Positions 35,328-45,404 of a DNA stretch of 64,000 bases are shown in pieces (positions within the stretch are counted from its first letter, which is position 1; each line of letters starts with the position of its first letter). Under the pieces are notes generated by a model. It was given only the letters and a program-made list of their open reading frames with translations. It had not been told where the DNA came from and ran no database searches. The DNA lies in the NCBI GenBank assembly GCA_958299035.1, contig CATQJL010000112.1:63595823-63659822 (forward strand). The letters are read 5' to 3'. The translations under genes were made by a program, and so were the position numbers. Source of the stretch: Cylicocyclus nassatus. Taxonomy: Eukaryota > Nematoda > Chromadorea > Rhabditida > Strongylidae.

Positions 35328-35399
35328 GGCCGAGTGGTCTAGTGGTATGATTCTCGCTTTGGGTGCGAGAGGTCCCGGTTTCGATCACCGGCTCGGCCC
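35328..35399 (+). tRNA. tRNA-Pro(TGG) copy 124, consensus
   Basis: Consensus sequence. TTTT terminator; 281-type spacer. Confidence 0.95.
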
Positions 35400-35608
35400 T
35401 ACGTTTTGCATGTACTTCCTTCTTCAACACAGTGCGTACGCCGTCGCCTATAGTTTAGCGCTTCAACGTAGCAGAAGAAGAGCTAGCGTTTTGAAATTTG
35501 AAGTAGAGTCCTCACAGGAAGCGCCAGCAGATAGGGCCTTGTTTGTACTCTCACAGAAAACGACAGATATATCTCATCGTCTAAGATGGAGGGATTTAAC
35601 ATTCTCAC

Positions 35609-35680
35609 GGCCGAGTGGTCTAGTGGTATGATTCTCGCTTTGGGTGCGAGAGGTCCCGGTCTCGATCACCGGCTCGGCCC
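35609..35680 (+). tRNA. tRNA-Pro(TGG) copy 125, C54 variant
   Basis: T54 (ribothymidine site) is C, disrupting the T54-A58 contact and box B. TTTT terminator; long spacer. Confidence 0.86.
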
Positions 35681-35960
35681 TACGTTTTGCATGTACTTCC
35701 TTCTTCAACACAGTGCGTACGCCGTCGCCTATAGTTTAGCGCTTCAACGTAACAGAAGAATAGCTAGCATTTTGAAATTTGAAGTGGAGCCCTCACAAAA
35801 ACCAGCAGATAGGTCCTTGTTTGCACATTGCGTTAGGAAGAATTGTAAGATTTGCTTTCGAATCAAGAAATTAAACTTTTATACTTTTTGGGAACAGTGT
35901 TCTCACAGAAGACGAGAGATTTATCTCATCGTCTAAGATGAAGGGATTTAAAATTCTCAC

Positions 35961-36032
35961 GGCCGAGTGGTCTATTGGTATGATTCTCGCTTTGGGTGCG
36001 AGAGGTCCCGGTTTCGATCACCGGCTCGGCCC
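35961..36032 (+). tRNA. tRNA-Pro(TGG) copy 126, T15 variant
   Basis: G15T. TTTT terminator; 226-type spacer. Confidence 0.88.
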
Positions 36033-36186
36033 TACGTTTTGCATGTACTTCCTTCTTCAACACAGTGCGTACGCCGTCGCCTATAGTTTAGCGCTTCAAC
36101 GTAACAGAAGAATAGCTAGCGTTTCGAAATTTAGAAAACGACAGATATATTTCATCGTCTAAGATGGAGGGATTTAACATTCTCAC

Positions 36187-36258
36187 GGCCGAGTGGTCTA
36201 GTGGTATGATTCTCGCTTTGGGTGCGAGAGGTCCCGGTTTCGATCACCGGCTCGGCCC
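36187..36258 (+). tRNA. tRNA-Pro(TGG) copy 127, consensus
   Basis: Consensus sequence. TTTTT terminator; long spacer. Confidence 0.95.
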
Positions 36259-36538
36259 TACTTTTTGCATGTACTTCCTTCTTCAACACAGTGCGTACGC
36301 CGTCGCCTATAGTTTAGCGCTTCAACGTAACAGAAGAATAGCTAGCATTTTGAAATTTGAAGTGGAGCCCTCACAAAAGCCAGCAGATAGGTCCTTGTTT
36401 GCATAATGCGTTAGGAAGAATTGTAAGATTTGCTTTCGAATTAAGAAATTAAACTTTTAAACTTTTTGGGAACAGTGTTCTCATAGAAGACGAGAGATTT
36501 ATCTCATCGTCTAAGATGAAGGGATTTAACATTCTCAC

Positions 36539-36610
36539 GGCCGAGTGGTCTAGTGGTATGATTCTCGCTTTGGGTGCGAGAGGTCCCGGTTTCGATCACC
36601 GGCTCGGCCC
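36539..36610 (+). tRNA. tRNA-Pro(TGG) copy 128, consensus
   Basis: Consensus sequence. TTTTT terminator; 281-type spacer. Confidence 0.95.
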
Positions 36611-36819
36611 TACTTTTTGTATGTACTTCCTTCTTCAACACAGTGCATACGCCGTCGCCTATAGTTTAGCGCTTCAACGTAGCAGAAGAAGAGCTAGCGT
36701 TTTGAAATTTGAAGTAGAGTCCTCACAAAAAGCGCCAGCAGATAGGGCCTTGTTTGTACTCTCACAGAAAACGACAGATATATCTCATCGTCTAAGATGG
36801 AGGGATTTAACATTCTCAC

Positions 36820-36891
36820 GGCCGAGTGGTCTAGTGGTATGATTCTCGCTTTGGGTGCGAGAGGTCCCGGTTTCGATCACCGGCTCGGCCC
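36820..36891 (+). tRNA. tRNA-Pro(TGG) copy 129, consensus
   Basis: Consensus sequence. TTTTT terminator; long spacer. Confidence 0.95.
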
Positions 36892-37171
36892 TACTTTTTG
36901 TATGTACTTCCTTCTTCAACACAGTGCATACGCCGTCGCCTATAGTTTAGCGCTTCAACGTAACAGAAGAATAGCTAGCATTTTGAAATTTGAAGTGGAG
37001 CCCTCACAAAAGCCAGCAGATAGGTCCTTGTTTGCATATTGCGTTAGGAAGAATTGTAAGATTTGCTTTCGAATCAAGAAATTAAACTTTTAAACTTTTT
37101 GGGAACAGTGTTCTCACAGAAGACGAGAGATTTATCTCATCGTCTAAGATGAAGGAATTTAAAATTCTCAC

Positions 37172-37243
37172 GGCCGAGTGGTCTAGTGGTATGATTCTCG
37201 CTTTGGGTGCGAGAGGTCCCGTTTTCGATCACCGGCTCGGCCC
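37172..37243 (+). tRNA. tRNA-Pro(TGG) copy 130, T52 variant
   Basis: T52 opposes C62. TTTT terminator; 151-type spacer. Confidence 0.86.
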
Positions 37244-37322
37244 TACGTTTTGCGAACAGTGTTCTCACAGAAAACGAGAGATTTATCTCATCGTCTAAGA
37301 TGAAGGGATTTAAAATTCTCAC

Positions 37323-37394
37323 GGCCGAGTGGTCTAGTGGTATGATTCTCGCTTTGGGTGCGAGAGGTCCCGGTTTCGATCACCGGCTCGGCCC
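37323..37394 (+). tRNA. tRNA-Pro(TGG) copy 131, consensus
   Basis: Consensus sequence. TTTT terminator; 353-bp unit, the first of the 504-bp domain. Confidence 0.95.
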
Positions 37395-37675
37395 TACGTT
37401 TTGCATGTACTTCCTTCTTCAACACAGTGCGTACGCCGTCGCCTATAGTTTAGCGCTTCAACGTAGCAGAAGAAGAGCTAGCGTTTTGAAATTTGAAGTA
37501 GAGCCCTCACAAAAGCCAGCAGATAGGTCCTTGTTTGCATATTGCGTTAGGAAGAATTGTAAGATTTGCTTTCGAATCAAGAAATTAAACTTTTTAGACT
37601 TTTTGCGAACAGTGTTCTCACAGAAAACGAGAGATTTATCTAATCGTCTAAGATGAAGGGGTTTAACATTCTCAT

Positions 37676-37747
37676 GGCCGAGTGGTCTAGTGGTATGATT
37701 CTCGCTTTGGGTGCGAGAGGTCCCGTTTTCGATCACCGGCTCGGCCC
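37676..37747 (+). tRNA. tRNA-Pro(TGG) copy 132, T52 variant
   Basis: T52 opposes C62; CTCAT flank. TTTT terminator; 151-type spacer. Confidence 0.86.
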
Positions 37748-37826
37748 TACGTTTTGCGAACAGTGTTCTCACAGAAAACGAGAGATTTATCTCATCGTCT
37801 AAGATGAAGGGATTTAAAATTCTCAC

Positions 37827-37898
37827 GGCCGAGTGGTCTAGTGGTATGATTCTCGCTTTGGGTGCGAGAGGTCCCGGTTTCGATCACCGGCTCGGCCC
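37827..37898 (+). tRNA. tRNA-Pro(TGG) copy 133, consensus
   Basis: Consensus sequence. TTTT terminator; 353-bp unit (GCATGCACTT). Confidence 0.95.
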
Positions 37899-38179
37899 TA
37901 CGTTTTGCATGCACTTCCTTCTTCAACACAGTGCGTACGCCGTCGCCTATAGTTTAGCGCTTCAACGTAGCAGAAGAAGAGCTAGCGTTTTGAAATTTGA
38001 AGTAGAGCCCTCACAAAAGCCAGCAGATAGGTCCTTGTTTGCATATTGCGCTAGGAAGAATTGTAAGATTTGCTTTCGAATCAAGAAATTAAACTTTTTA
38101 GACTTTTTGCGAACAGTGTTCTCACAGAAAACGAGAGATTTATCTAATCGTCTAAGATGAAGGGATTTAACATTCTCAT

Positions 38180-38251
38180 GGCCGAGTGGTCTAGTGGTAT
38201 GATTCTCGCTTTGGGTGCGAGAGGTCCCGTTTTCGATCACCGGCTCGGCCC
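38180..38251 (+). tRNA. tRNA-Pro(TGG) copy 134, T52 variant
   Basis: T52 opposes C62; CTCAT flank. TTTT terminator; 151-type spacer. Confidence 0.86.
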
Positions 38252-38330
38252 TACGTTTTGCGAACAGTGTTCTCACAGAAAACGAGAGATTTATCTCATC
38301 GTCTAAGATGAAGGGATTTAAAATTCTCAC

Positions 38331-38402
38331 GGCCGAGTGGTCTAGTGGTATGATTCTCGCTTTGGGTGCGAGAGGTCCCGTTTTCGATCACCGGCTCGGC
38401 CC
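38331..38402 (+). tRNA. tRNA-Pro(TGG) copy 135, T52 variant
   Basis: Second T52 copy of a T52 doublet. TTTT terminator; 151-type spacer. Confidence 0.86.
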
Positions 38403-38481
38403 TACGTTTTGCGAACAGTGTTCTCACAGAAAACGAGAGATTTATCTCATCGTCTAAGATGAAGGGATTTAAAATTCTCAC

Positions 38482-38553
38482 GGCCGAGTGGTCTAGTGGT
38501 ATGATTCTCGCTTTGGGTGCGAGAGGTCCCGGTTTCGATCACCGGCTTGGCCC
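38482..38553 (+). tRNA. tRNA-Pro(TGG) copy 136, T68 variant
   Basis: C68 is T, giving a G5-T68 wobble in the acceptor stem. TTTT terminator; 226-type spacer. Confidence 0.9.
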
Positions 38554-38707
38554 TACGTTTTGCATGTACTTCCTTCTTCAACACAGTGCGTACGCCGTCG
38601 CCTATAGTTTAGCGCTTCAACGTAACAGAAGAATAGCTAGCGTTTCGAAATTTAGAAAACGACAGATATATTTCATCGTCTAAGATGAAGGGATTTAAAA
38701 TTCTCAC

Positions 38708-38779
38708 GGCCGAGTGGTCTAGTGGTATGATTCTCGCTTTGGGTGCGAGAGGTCCCGGTTTCGATCACCGGCTCGGCCC
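38708..38779 (+). tRNA. tRNA-Pro(TGG) copy 137, consensus
   Basis: Consensus sequence. TTTT terminator; 353-bp unit. Confidence 0.95.
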
Positions 38780-39060
38780 TACGTTTTGCATGTACTTCCT
38801 TCTTCAACACAGTGCGTACGCCGTCGCCTATAGTTTAGCGCTTCAACGTAGCAGAAGAAGAGCTAGCGTTTTGAAATTTGAAGTAGAGCCCTCACAAAAG
38901 CCAGCAGATAGGTCCTTGTTTGCATATTGCGCTAGGAAGAATTGTAAGATTTGCTTTCGAATCAAGAAATTAAACTTTTTAGACTTTTTGCGAACAGTGT
39001 TCTCACAGAAAACGAGAGATTTATCTAATCGTCTAAGATGAAGGGATTTAACATTCTCAT

Positions 39061-39132
39061 GGCCGAGTGGTCTAGTGGTATGATTCTCGCTTTGGGTGCG
39101 AGAGGTCCCGTTTTCGATCACCGGCTCGGCCC
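39061..39132 (+). tRNA. tRNA-Pro(TGG) copy 138, T52 variant
   Basis: T52 opposes C62. TTTT terminator; 151-type spacer. Confidence 0.86.
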
Positions 39133-39211
39133 TACGTTTTGCGAACAGTGTTCTCACAGAAAACGAGAGATTTATCTCATCGTCTAAGATGAAGGGATTT
39201 AAAATTCTCAC

Positions 39212-39283
39212 GGCCGAGTGGTCTAGTGGTATGATTCTCGCTTTGGGTGCGAGAGGTCCCGGTTTCGATCACCGGCTCGGCCC
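39212..39283 (+). tRNA. tRNA-Pro(TGG) copy 139, consensus
   Basis: Consensus sequence. TTTT terminator; 226-type spacer. Confidence 0.95.
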
Positions 39284-39437
39284 TACGTTTTGCATGTACT
39301 TCCTTCTTCAACATAGTGCGTACGCCGTCGCCTATAGTTTAGCGCTTCAACGTAACAGAAGAATAGCTAGCGTTTCGAAATTTAGAAAACGACAGATATA
39401 TTTCATCGTCTAAGATGAAGAAATTTAAAATTCTCAC

Positions 39438-39509
39438 GGCCGAGTGGTCTAGTGGTATGATTCTCGCTTTGGGTGCGAGAGGTCCCGGTTTCGATCACCG
39501 GCTCGGCCC
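39438..39509 (+). tRNA. tRNA-Pro(TGG) copy 140, consensus
   Basis: Consensus sequence; flank GAAGAAATTT. TTTT terminator; 353-bp unit. Confidence 0.95.
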
Positions 39510-39790
39510 TACGTTTTGCATGTACTTCCTTCTTCAACACAGTGCGTACGCCGTCGCCTATAGTTTAGCGCTTCAACGTAGCAGAAGAAGAGCTAGCGTT
39601 TTGAAATTTGAAGTAGAGCCCTCACAAAAGCCAGCAGATAGGTCCTTGTTTGCATATTGCGCTAGGAAGAATTGTAAGATTTGCTTTCGAATCAAGAAAT
39701 TAAACTTTTTAGACTTTTTGCGAACAGTGTTCTCACAGAAAACGAGAGATTTATCTAATCGTCTAAGATGAAGGGATTTAACATTCTCAT

Positions 39791-39862
39791 GGCCGAGTGG
39801 TCTAGTGGTATGATTCTCGCTTTGGGTGCGAGAGGTCCCGTTTTCGATCACCGGCTCGGCCC
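39791..39862 (+). tRNA. tRNA-Pro(TGG) copy 141, T52 variant
   Basis: T52 opposes C62. TTTT terminator; 151-type spacer. Confidence 0.86.
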
Positions 39863-39941
39863 TACGTTTTGCGAACAGTGTTCTCACAGAAAACGAGAGA
39901 TTTATCTCATCGTCTAAGATGAAGGGATTTAAAATTCTCAC

Positions 39942-40013
39942 GGCCGAGTGGTCTAGTGGTATGATTCTCGCTTTGGGTGCGAGAGGTCCCGTTTTCGATC
40001 ACCGGCTCGGCCC
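39942..40013 (+). tRNA. tRNA-Pro(TGG) copy 142, T52 variant
   Basis: Second of a T52 doublet. TTTT terminator; 151-type spacer. Confidence 0.86.
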
Positions 40014-40092
40014 TACGTTTTGCGAACAGTGTTCTCACAGAAAACGAGAGATTTATCTCATCGTCTAAGATGAAGGGATTTAAAATTCTCAC

Positions 40093-40164
40093 GGCCGAGT
40101 GGTCTAGTGGTATGATTCTCGCTTTGGGTGCGAGAGGTCCCGGTTTCGATCACCGGCTCGGCCC
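40093..40164 (+). tRNA. tRNA-Pro(TGG) copy 143, consensus
   Basis: Consensus sequence. TTTT terminator; 353-bp unit, the first with the CTTCACCG spacer allele. Confidence 0.95.
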
Positions 40165-40445
40165 TACGTTTTGCATGTACTTCCTTCTTCAACACAGTGC
40201 GTACGCCGTCGCCTATAGTTTAGCGCTTCACCGTAGCAGAAGAAGAGCTAGCGTTTTGAAATTTGAAGTAGAGCCCTCACAAAAGCCAGCAGATAGGTCC
40301 TTGTTTGCATATTGCGCTAGGAAGAATTGTAAGATTTGCTTTCGAATCAAGAAATTAAACTTTTTAGACTTTTTGCGAACAGTGTTCTCACAGAAAACGA
40401 GAGATTTATCTAATCGTCTAAGATGAAGGGATTTAACATTCTCAT

Positions 40446-40517
40446 GGCCGAGTGGTCTAGTGGTATGATTCTCGCTTTGGGTGCGAGAGGTCCCGTTTTC
40501 GATCACCGGCTCGGCCC
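40446..40517 (+). tRNA. tRNA-Pro(TGG) copy 144, T52 variant
   Basis: T52 opposes C62. TTTT terminator; 151-type spacer. Confidence 0.86.
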
Positions 40518-40596
40518 TACGTTTTGCGAACAGTGTTCTCACAGAAAACGAGAGATTTATCTCATCGTCTAAAATGAAGGGATTTAAAATTCTCAC

Positions 40597-40668
40597 GGCC
40601 GAGTGGTCTAGTGGTATGATTCTCGCTTTGGGTGCGAGAGGTCCCGGTTTCGATCACCGGCTCGGCCC
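40597..40668 (+). tRNA. tRNA-Pro(TGG) copy 145, consensus
   Basis: Consensus sequence; flank CTAAAATG. TTTT terminator; 226-type spacer. Confidence 0.95.
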
Positions 40669-40822
40669 TACGTTTTGCATGTACTTCCTTCTTCAACACA
40701 GTGCGTACGCCGTCGCCTATAGTTTAGCGCTTCAACGTAACAGAAGAATAGCTAGCGTTTCGAAATTTAGAAAACGACAGATATATTTCATCGTCTAAGA
40801 TGAAGAAATTCAAAATTCTCAC

Positions 40823-40894
40823 GGCCGAGTGGTCTAGTGGTATGATTCTCGCTTTGGGTGCGAGAGGTCCCGGTTTCGATCACCGGCTCGGCCC
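40823..40894 (+). tRNA. tRNA-Pro(TGG) copy 146, consensus
   Basis: Consensus sequence; flank GAAGAAATTC. TTTT terminator; 353-bp unit. Confidence 0.95.
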
Positions 40895-41175
40895 TACGTT
40901 TTGCATGTACTTCCTTCTTCAACACAGTGCGTACGCCGTCGCCTATAGTTTAGCGCTTCAACGTAGCAGAAGAAGAGCTAGCGTTTTGAAATTTGAAGTA
41001 GAGCCCTCACAAAAGCCAGCAGATAGGTCCTTGTTTGCATATTGCGCTAGGAAGAATTGTAAGATTTGCTTTCGAATCAAGAAATTAAACTTTTTAGACT
41101 TTTTGCGAACAGTGTTCTCACAGAAAACGAGAGATTTATCTAATCGTCTAAGATGAAGGGATTTAACATTCTCAT

Positions 41176-41247
41176 GGCCGTGTGGTCTAGTAGTATGATT
41201 CTCGCTTTGGGTGCGAGAGGTCCCGTTTTCGATCACCGGCTCGGCCC
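41176..41247 (+). tRNA. tRNA-Pro(TGG) copy 147, T6/A18/T52 variant
   Basis: A6 is T opposite T67, G18 is A (loses the G18-55 contact) and T52 opposes C62. Three lesions; probably a pseudogene. TTTT terminator; 151-type spacer. Confidence 0.8.
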
Positions 41248-41326
41248 TACGTTTTGCGAACAGTGTTCTCACAGAAAACGAGAGATTTATCTCATCGTCT
41301 AAGATGAAGGGATTTAAAATTCTCAC

Positions 41327-41398
41327 GGCCGAGTGGTCTAGTGGTATGATTCTCGCTTTGGGTGCGAGAGGTCCCGTTTTCGATCACCGGCTCGGCCC
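41327..41398 (+). tRNA. tRNA-Pro(TGG) copy 148, T52 variant
   Basis: T52 opposes C62. TTTT terminator; 151-type spacer. Confidence 0.86.
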
Positions 41399-41477
41399 TA
41401 CGTTTTGCGAACAGTGTTCTCACAGAAAACGAGAGATTTATCTCATCGTCTAAGATGAAGGGATTTAAAATTCTCAC

Positions 41478-41547
41478 GGCCGTGGTCTAGTGGTATGATT
41501 CTCGCTTTGGGTGCGAGAGGTCCCGGTTTCGATCACCGGCTCGGCCC
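41478..41547 (+). pseudogene. tRNA-Pro(TGG) copy 149, 2-nt 5' deletion
   Basis: 70 nt: GGCCGTGG replaces GGCCGAGTGG, so the acceptor 5' strand or the 8-9 linker is two bases short. Rest consensus. TTTT terminator; 226-type spacer. Confidence 0.82.
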
Positions 41548-41701
41548 TACGTTTTGCATGTACTTCCTTCTTCAACACAGTGCGTACGCCGTCGCCTATA
41601 GTTTAGCGCTTCAACGTAACAGAAGAATAGCTAGCGTTTCGAAATTTAGAAAACGACAGATATATTTCATCGTCTAAGATGAAGGGATTTAAAATTCTCA
41701 C

Positions 41702-41773
41702 GGCCGAGTGGTCTAGTGGTATGATTCTCGCTTTGGGTGCGAGAGGTCCCGGTTTCGATCACCGGCTCGGCCC
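41702..41773 (+). tRNA. tRNA-Pro(TGG) copy 150, consensus
   Basis: Consensus sequence. TTTT terminator; 353-bp unit. Confidence 0.95.
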
Positions 41774-42054
41774 TACGTTTTGCATGTACTTCCTTCTTCA
41801 ACACAGTGCGTACGCCGTCGCCTATAGTTTAGCGCTTCAACGTAGCAGAAGAAGAGCTAGCGTTTTGAAATTTGAAGTAGAGCCCTCACAAAAGCCAGCA
41901 GATAGGTCCTTGTTTGCATATTGCGCTAGGAAGAATTGTAAGATTTGCTTTCGAATCAAGAAATTAAACTTTTTAGACTTTTTGCGAACAGTGTTCTCAC
42001 AGAAAACGAGAGATTTATCTAATCGTCTAAGATGAAGGGATTTAACATTCTCAT

Positions 42055-42126
42055 GGCCGAGTGGTCTAGTGGTATGATTCTCGCTTTGGGTGCGAGAGGT
42101 CCCGTTTTCGATCACCGGCTCGGCCC
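42055..42126 (+). tRNA. tRNA-Pro(TGG) copy 151, T52 variant
   Basis: T52 opposes C62. TTTT terminator; 151-type spacer. Confidence 0.86.
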
Positions 42127-42205
42127 TACGTTTTGCGAACAGTGTTCTCACAGAAAACGAGAGATTTATCTCATCGTCTAAGATGAAGGGATTTAAAATT
42201 CTCAC

Positions 42206-42277
42206 GGCCGAGTGGTCTAGTGGTATGATTCTCGCTTTGGGTGCGAGAGGTCCCGGTTTCGATCACCGGCTCGGCCC
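42206..42277 (+). tRNA. tRNA-Pro(TGG) copy 152, consensus
   Basis: Consensus sequence. TTTT terminator; 353-bp unit, CTTCACCG allele. Confidence 0.95.
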
Positions 42278-42558
42278 TACGTTTTGCATGTACTTCCTTC
42301 TTCAACACAGTGCGTACGCCGTCGCCTATAGTTTAGCGCTTCACCGTAGCAGAAGAAGAGCTAGCGTTTTGAAATTTGAAGTAGAGCCCTCACAAAAGCC
42401 AGCAGATAGGTCCTTGTTTGCATATTGCGCTAGGAAGAATTGTAAGATTTGCTTTCGAATCAAGAAATTAAACTTTTTAGACTTTTTGCGAACAGTGTTC
42501 TCACAGAAAACGAGAGATTTATCTAATCGTCTAAGATGAAGGGATTTAACATTCTCAT

Positions 42559-42630
42559 GGCCGAGTGGTCTAGTGGTATGATTCTCGCTTTGGGTGCGAG
42601 AGGTCCCGTTTTCGATCACCGGCTCGGCCC
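42559..42630 (+). tRNA. tRNA-Pro(TGG) copy 153, T52 variant
   Basis: T52 opposes C62. TTTT terminator; 151-type spacer. Confidence 0.86.
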
Positions 42631-42709
42631 TACGTTTTGCGAACAGTGTTCTCACAGAAAACGAGAGATTTATCTCATCGTCTAAGATGAAGGGATTTAA
42701 AATTCTCAC

Positions 42710-42781
42710 GGCCGAGTGGTCTAGTGGTATGATTCTCGCTTTGGGTGCGAGAGGTCCCGTTTTCGATCACCGGCTCGGCCC
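42710..42781 (+). tRNA. tRNA-Pro(TGG) copy 154, T52 variant
   Basis: Second of a T52 doublet. TTTT terminator; 151-type spacer. Confidence 0.86.
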
Positions 42782-42860
42782 TACGTTTTGCGAACAGTGT
42801 TCTCACAGAAAACGAGAGATTTATCTCATCGTCTAAGATGAAGGGATTTAAAATTCTCAC

Positions 42861-42932
42861 GGCCGAGTGGTCTAGTGGTATGATTCTCGCTTTGGGTGCG
42901 AGAGGTCCCGGTTTCGATCACCGGCTCGGCCC
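42861..42932 (+). tRNA. tRNA-Pro(TGG) copy 155, consensus
   Basis: Consensus sequence. TTTT terminator; 353-bp unit, CTTCACCG allele. Confidence 0.95.
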
Positions 42933-43213
42933 TACGTTTTGCATGTACTTCCTTCTTCAACACAGTGCGTACGCCGTCGCCTATAGTTTAGCGCTTCACC
43001 GTAGCAGAAGAAGAGCTAGCGTTTTGAAATTTGAAGTAGAGCCCTCACAAAAGCCAGCAGATAGGTCCTTGTTTGCATATTGCGCTAGGAAGAATTGTAA
43101 GATTTGCTTTCGAATCAAGAAATTAAACTTTTTAGACTTTTTGCGAACAGTGTTCTCACAGAAAACGAGAGATTTATCTAATCGTCTAAGATGAAGGGAT
43201 TTAACATTCTCAT

Positions 43214-43285
43214 GGCCGAGTGGTCTAGTGGTATGATTCTCGCTTTGGGTGCGAGAGGTCCCGTTTTCGATCACCGGCTCGGCCC
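43214..43285 (+). tRNA. tRNA-Pro(TGG) copy 156, T52 variant
   Basis: T52 opposes C62. TTTT terminator (AACGTTTTGC); 151-type spacer. Confidence 0.86.
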
Positions 43286-43364
43286 AACGTTTTGCGAACA
43301 GTGTTCTCACAGAAAACGAGAGATTTATCTCATCGTCTAAGATGAAGGGATTTAAAATTCTCAC

Positions 43365-43436
43365 GGCCGAGTGGTCTAGTGGTATGATTCTCGCTTTGGG
43401 TGCGAGAGGTCCCGGTTTCGATCACCGGCTCGGCCC
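43365..43436 (+). tRNA. tRNA-Pro(TGG) copy 157, consensus
   Basis: Consensus sequence. TTTT terminator; 353-bp unit, CTTCACCG allele. Confidence 0.95.
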
Positions 43437-43717
43437 TACGTTTTGCATGTACTTCCTTCTTCAACACAGTGCGTACGCCGTCGCCTATAGTTTAGCGCTT
43501 CACCGTAGCAGAAGAAGAGCTAGCGTTTTGAAATTTGAAGTAGAGCCCTCACAAAAGCCAGCAGATAGGTCCTTGTTTGCATATTGCGCTAGGAAGAATT
43601 GTAAGATTTGCTTTCGAATCAAGAAATTAAACTTTTTAGACTTTTTGCGAACAGTGTTCTCACAGAAAACGAGAGATTTATCTAATCGTCTAAGATGAAG
43701 GGATTTAACATTCTCAT

Positions 43718-43789
43718 GGCCGAGTGGTCTAGTGGTATGATTCTCGCTTTGGGTGCGAGAGGTCCCGTTTTCGATCACCGGCTCGGCCC
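43718..43789 (+). tRNA. tRNA-Pro(TGG) copy 158, T52 variant
   Basis: T52 opposes C62. TTTT terminator; 151-type spacer. Confidence 0.86.
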
Positions 43790-43868
43790 TACGTTTTGCG
43801 AACAGTGTTCTCACAGAAAACGAGAGATTTATCTCATCGTCTAAGATGAAGGGATTTAAAATTCTCAC

Positions 43869-43940
43869 GGCCGAGTGGTCTAGTGGTATGATTCTCGCTT
43901 TGGGTGCGAGAGGTCCCGTTTTCGATCACCGGCTCGGCCC
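43869..43940 (+). tRNA. tRNA-Pro(TGG) copy 159, T52 variant
   Basis: Second of a T52 doublet. TTTT terminator; 151-type spacer. Confidence 0.86.
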
Positions 43941-44019
43941 TACGTTTTGCGAACAGTGTTCTCACAGAAAACGAGAGATTTATCTCATCGTCTAAGATGA
44001 AGGGATTTAAAATTCTCAC

Positions 44020-44091
44020 GGCCGAGTGGTCTAGTGGTATGATTCTCGCTTTGGGTGCGAGAGGTCCCGGTTTCGATCACCGGCTCGGCCC
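44020..44091 (+). tRNA. tRNA-Pro(TGG) copy 160, consensus
   Basis: Consensus sequence. TTTT terminator; 353-bp unit, CTTCACCG allele. Confidence 0.95.
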
Positions 44092-44372
44092 TACGTTTTG
44101 CATGTACTTCCTTCTTCAACACAGTGCGTACGCCGTCGCCTATAGTTTAGCGCTTCACCGTAGCAGAAGAAGAGCTAGCGTTTTGAAATTTGAAGTAGAG
44201 CCCTCACAAAAGCCAGCAGATAGGTCCTTGTTTGCATATTGCGCTAGGAAGAATTGTAAGATTTGCTTTCGAATCAAGAAATTAAACTTTTTAGACTTTT
44301 TGCGAACAGTGTTCTCACAGAAAACGAGAGATTTATCTAATCGTCTAAGATGAAGGGATTTAACATTCTCAT

Positions 44373-44444
44373 GGCCGAGTGGTCTAGTGGTATGATTCTC
44401 GCTTTGGGTGCGAGAGGTCCCGTTTTCGATCACCGGCTCGGCCC
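44373..44444 (+). tRNA. tRNA-Pro(TGG) copy 161, T52 variant
   Basis: T52 opposes C62. TTTT terminator; 151-type spacer. Confidence 0.86.
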
Positions 44445-44523
44445 TACGTTTTGCGAACAGTGTTCTCACAGAAAACGAGAGATTTATCTCATCGTCTAAG
44501 ATGAAGGGATTTAAAATTCTCAC

Positions 44524-44595
44524 GGCCGAGTGGTCTAGTGGTATGATTCTCGCTTTGGGTGCGAGAGGTCCCGGTTTCGATCACCGGCTCGGCCC
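44524..44595 (+). tRNA. tRNA-Pro(TGG) copy 162, consensus
   Basis: Consensus sequence. TTTT terminator; 353-bp unit, CTTCACCG allele. Confidence 0.95.
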
Positions 44596-44876
44596 TACGT
44601 TTTGCATGTACTTCCTTCTTCAACACAGTGCGTACGCCGTCGCCTATAGTTTAGCGCTTCACCGTAGCAGAAGAAGAGCTAGCGTTTTGAAATTTGAAGT
44701 AGAGCCCTCACAAAAGCCAGCAGATAGGTCCTTGTTTGCATATTGCGCTAGGAAGAATTGTAAGATTTGCTTTCGAATCAAGAAATTAAACTTTTTAGAC
44801 TTTTTGCGAACAGTGTTCTCACAGAAAACGAGAGATTTATCTAATCGTCTAAGATGAAGGGATTTAACATTCTCAT

Positions 44877-44948
44877 GGCCGAGTGGTCTAGTGGTATGAT
44901 TCTCGCTTTGGGTGCGAGAGGTCCCGTTTTCGATCACCGGCTCGGCCC
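44877..44948 (+). tRNA. tRNA-Pro(TGG) copy 163, T52 variant
   Basis: T52 opposes C62. TTTT terminator; 151-type spacer of an unusual form ending CTAATCG and CTCAT. Confidence 0.86.
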
Positions 44949-45027
44949 TACGTTTTGCGAACAGTGTTCTCACAGAAAACGAGAGATTTATCTAATCGTC
45001 TAAGATGAAGGGATTTAACATTCTCAT

Positions 45028-45099
45028 GGCCGAGTGGTCTAGTGGTATGATTCTCGCTTTGGGTGCGAGAGGTCCCGTTTTCGATCACCGGCTCGGCCC
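45028..45099 (+). tRNA. tRNA-Pro(TGG) copy 164, T52 variant
   Basis: Second of a T52 doublet whose 5' flank (CTAATCG, CTCAT) is otherwise seen after 353-bp units, so the short spacer before it may be an independent deletion or exchange. TTTT terminator; 151-type spacer. Confidence 0.86.
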
Positions 45100-45178
45100 T
45101 ACGTTTTGCGAACAGTGTTCTCACAGAAAACGAGAGATTTATCTCATCGTCTAAGATGAAGGGATTTAAAATTCTCAC

Positions 45179-45250
45179 GGCCGAGTGGTCTAGTGGTATG
45201 ATTCTCGCTTTGGGTGCGAGAGGTCCCGGTTTCGATCACCGGCTCGGCCC
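45179..45250 (+). tRNA. tRNA-Pro(TGG) copy 165, consensus
   Basis: Consensus sequence. TTTT terminator; 226-type spacer. Confidence 0.95.
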
Positions 45251-45404
45251 TACGTTTTGCATGTACTTCCTTCTTCAACACAGTGCGTACGCCGTCGCCT
45301 ATAGTTTAGCGCTTCAACGTAACAGAAGAATAGCTAGCGTTTCGAAATTTAGAAAACGACAGATATATTTCATCGTCTAAGATGAAGGGATTTAAAATTC
45401 TCAC

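Larger units (their letters stand above)
29922..37171 (+). repeat. 2.6-kb nine-tRNA block, three copies, middle one shortened
   Basis: 29922-32549 (2628 bp), 32550-34544 (1995 bp) and 34545-37171 (2627 bp). The middle copy lacks two units, 633 bp. The third starts with a tRNA that has lost one C. All contain the 226-bp unit once. Confidence 0.87.
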
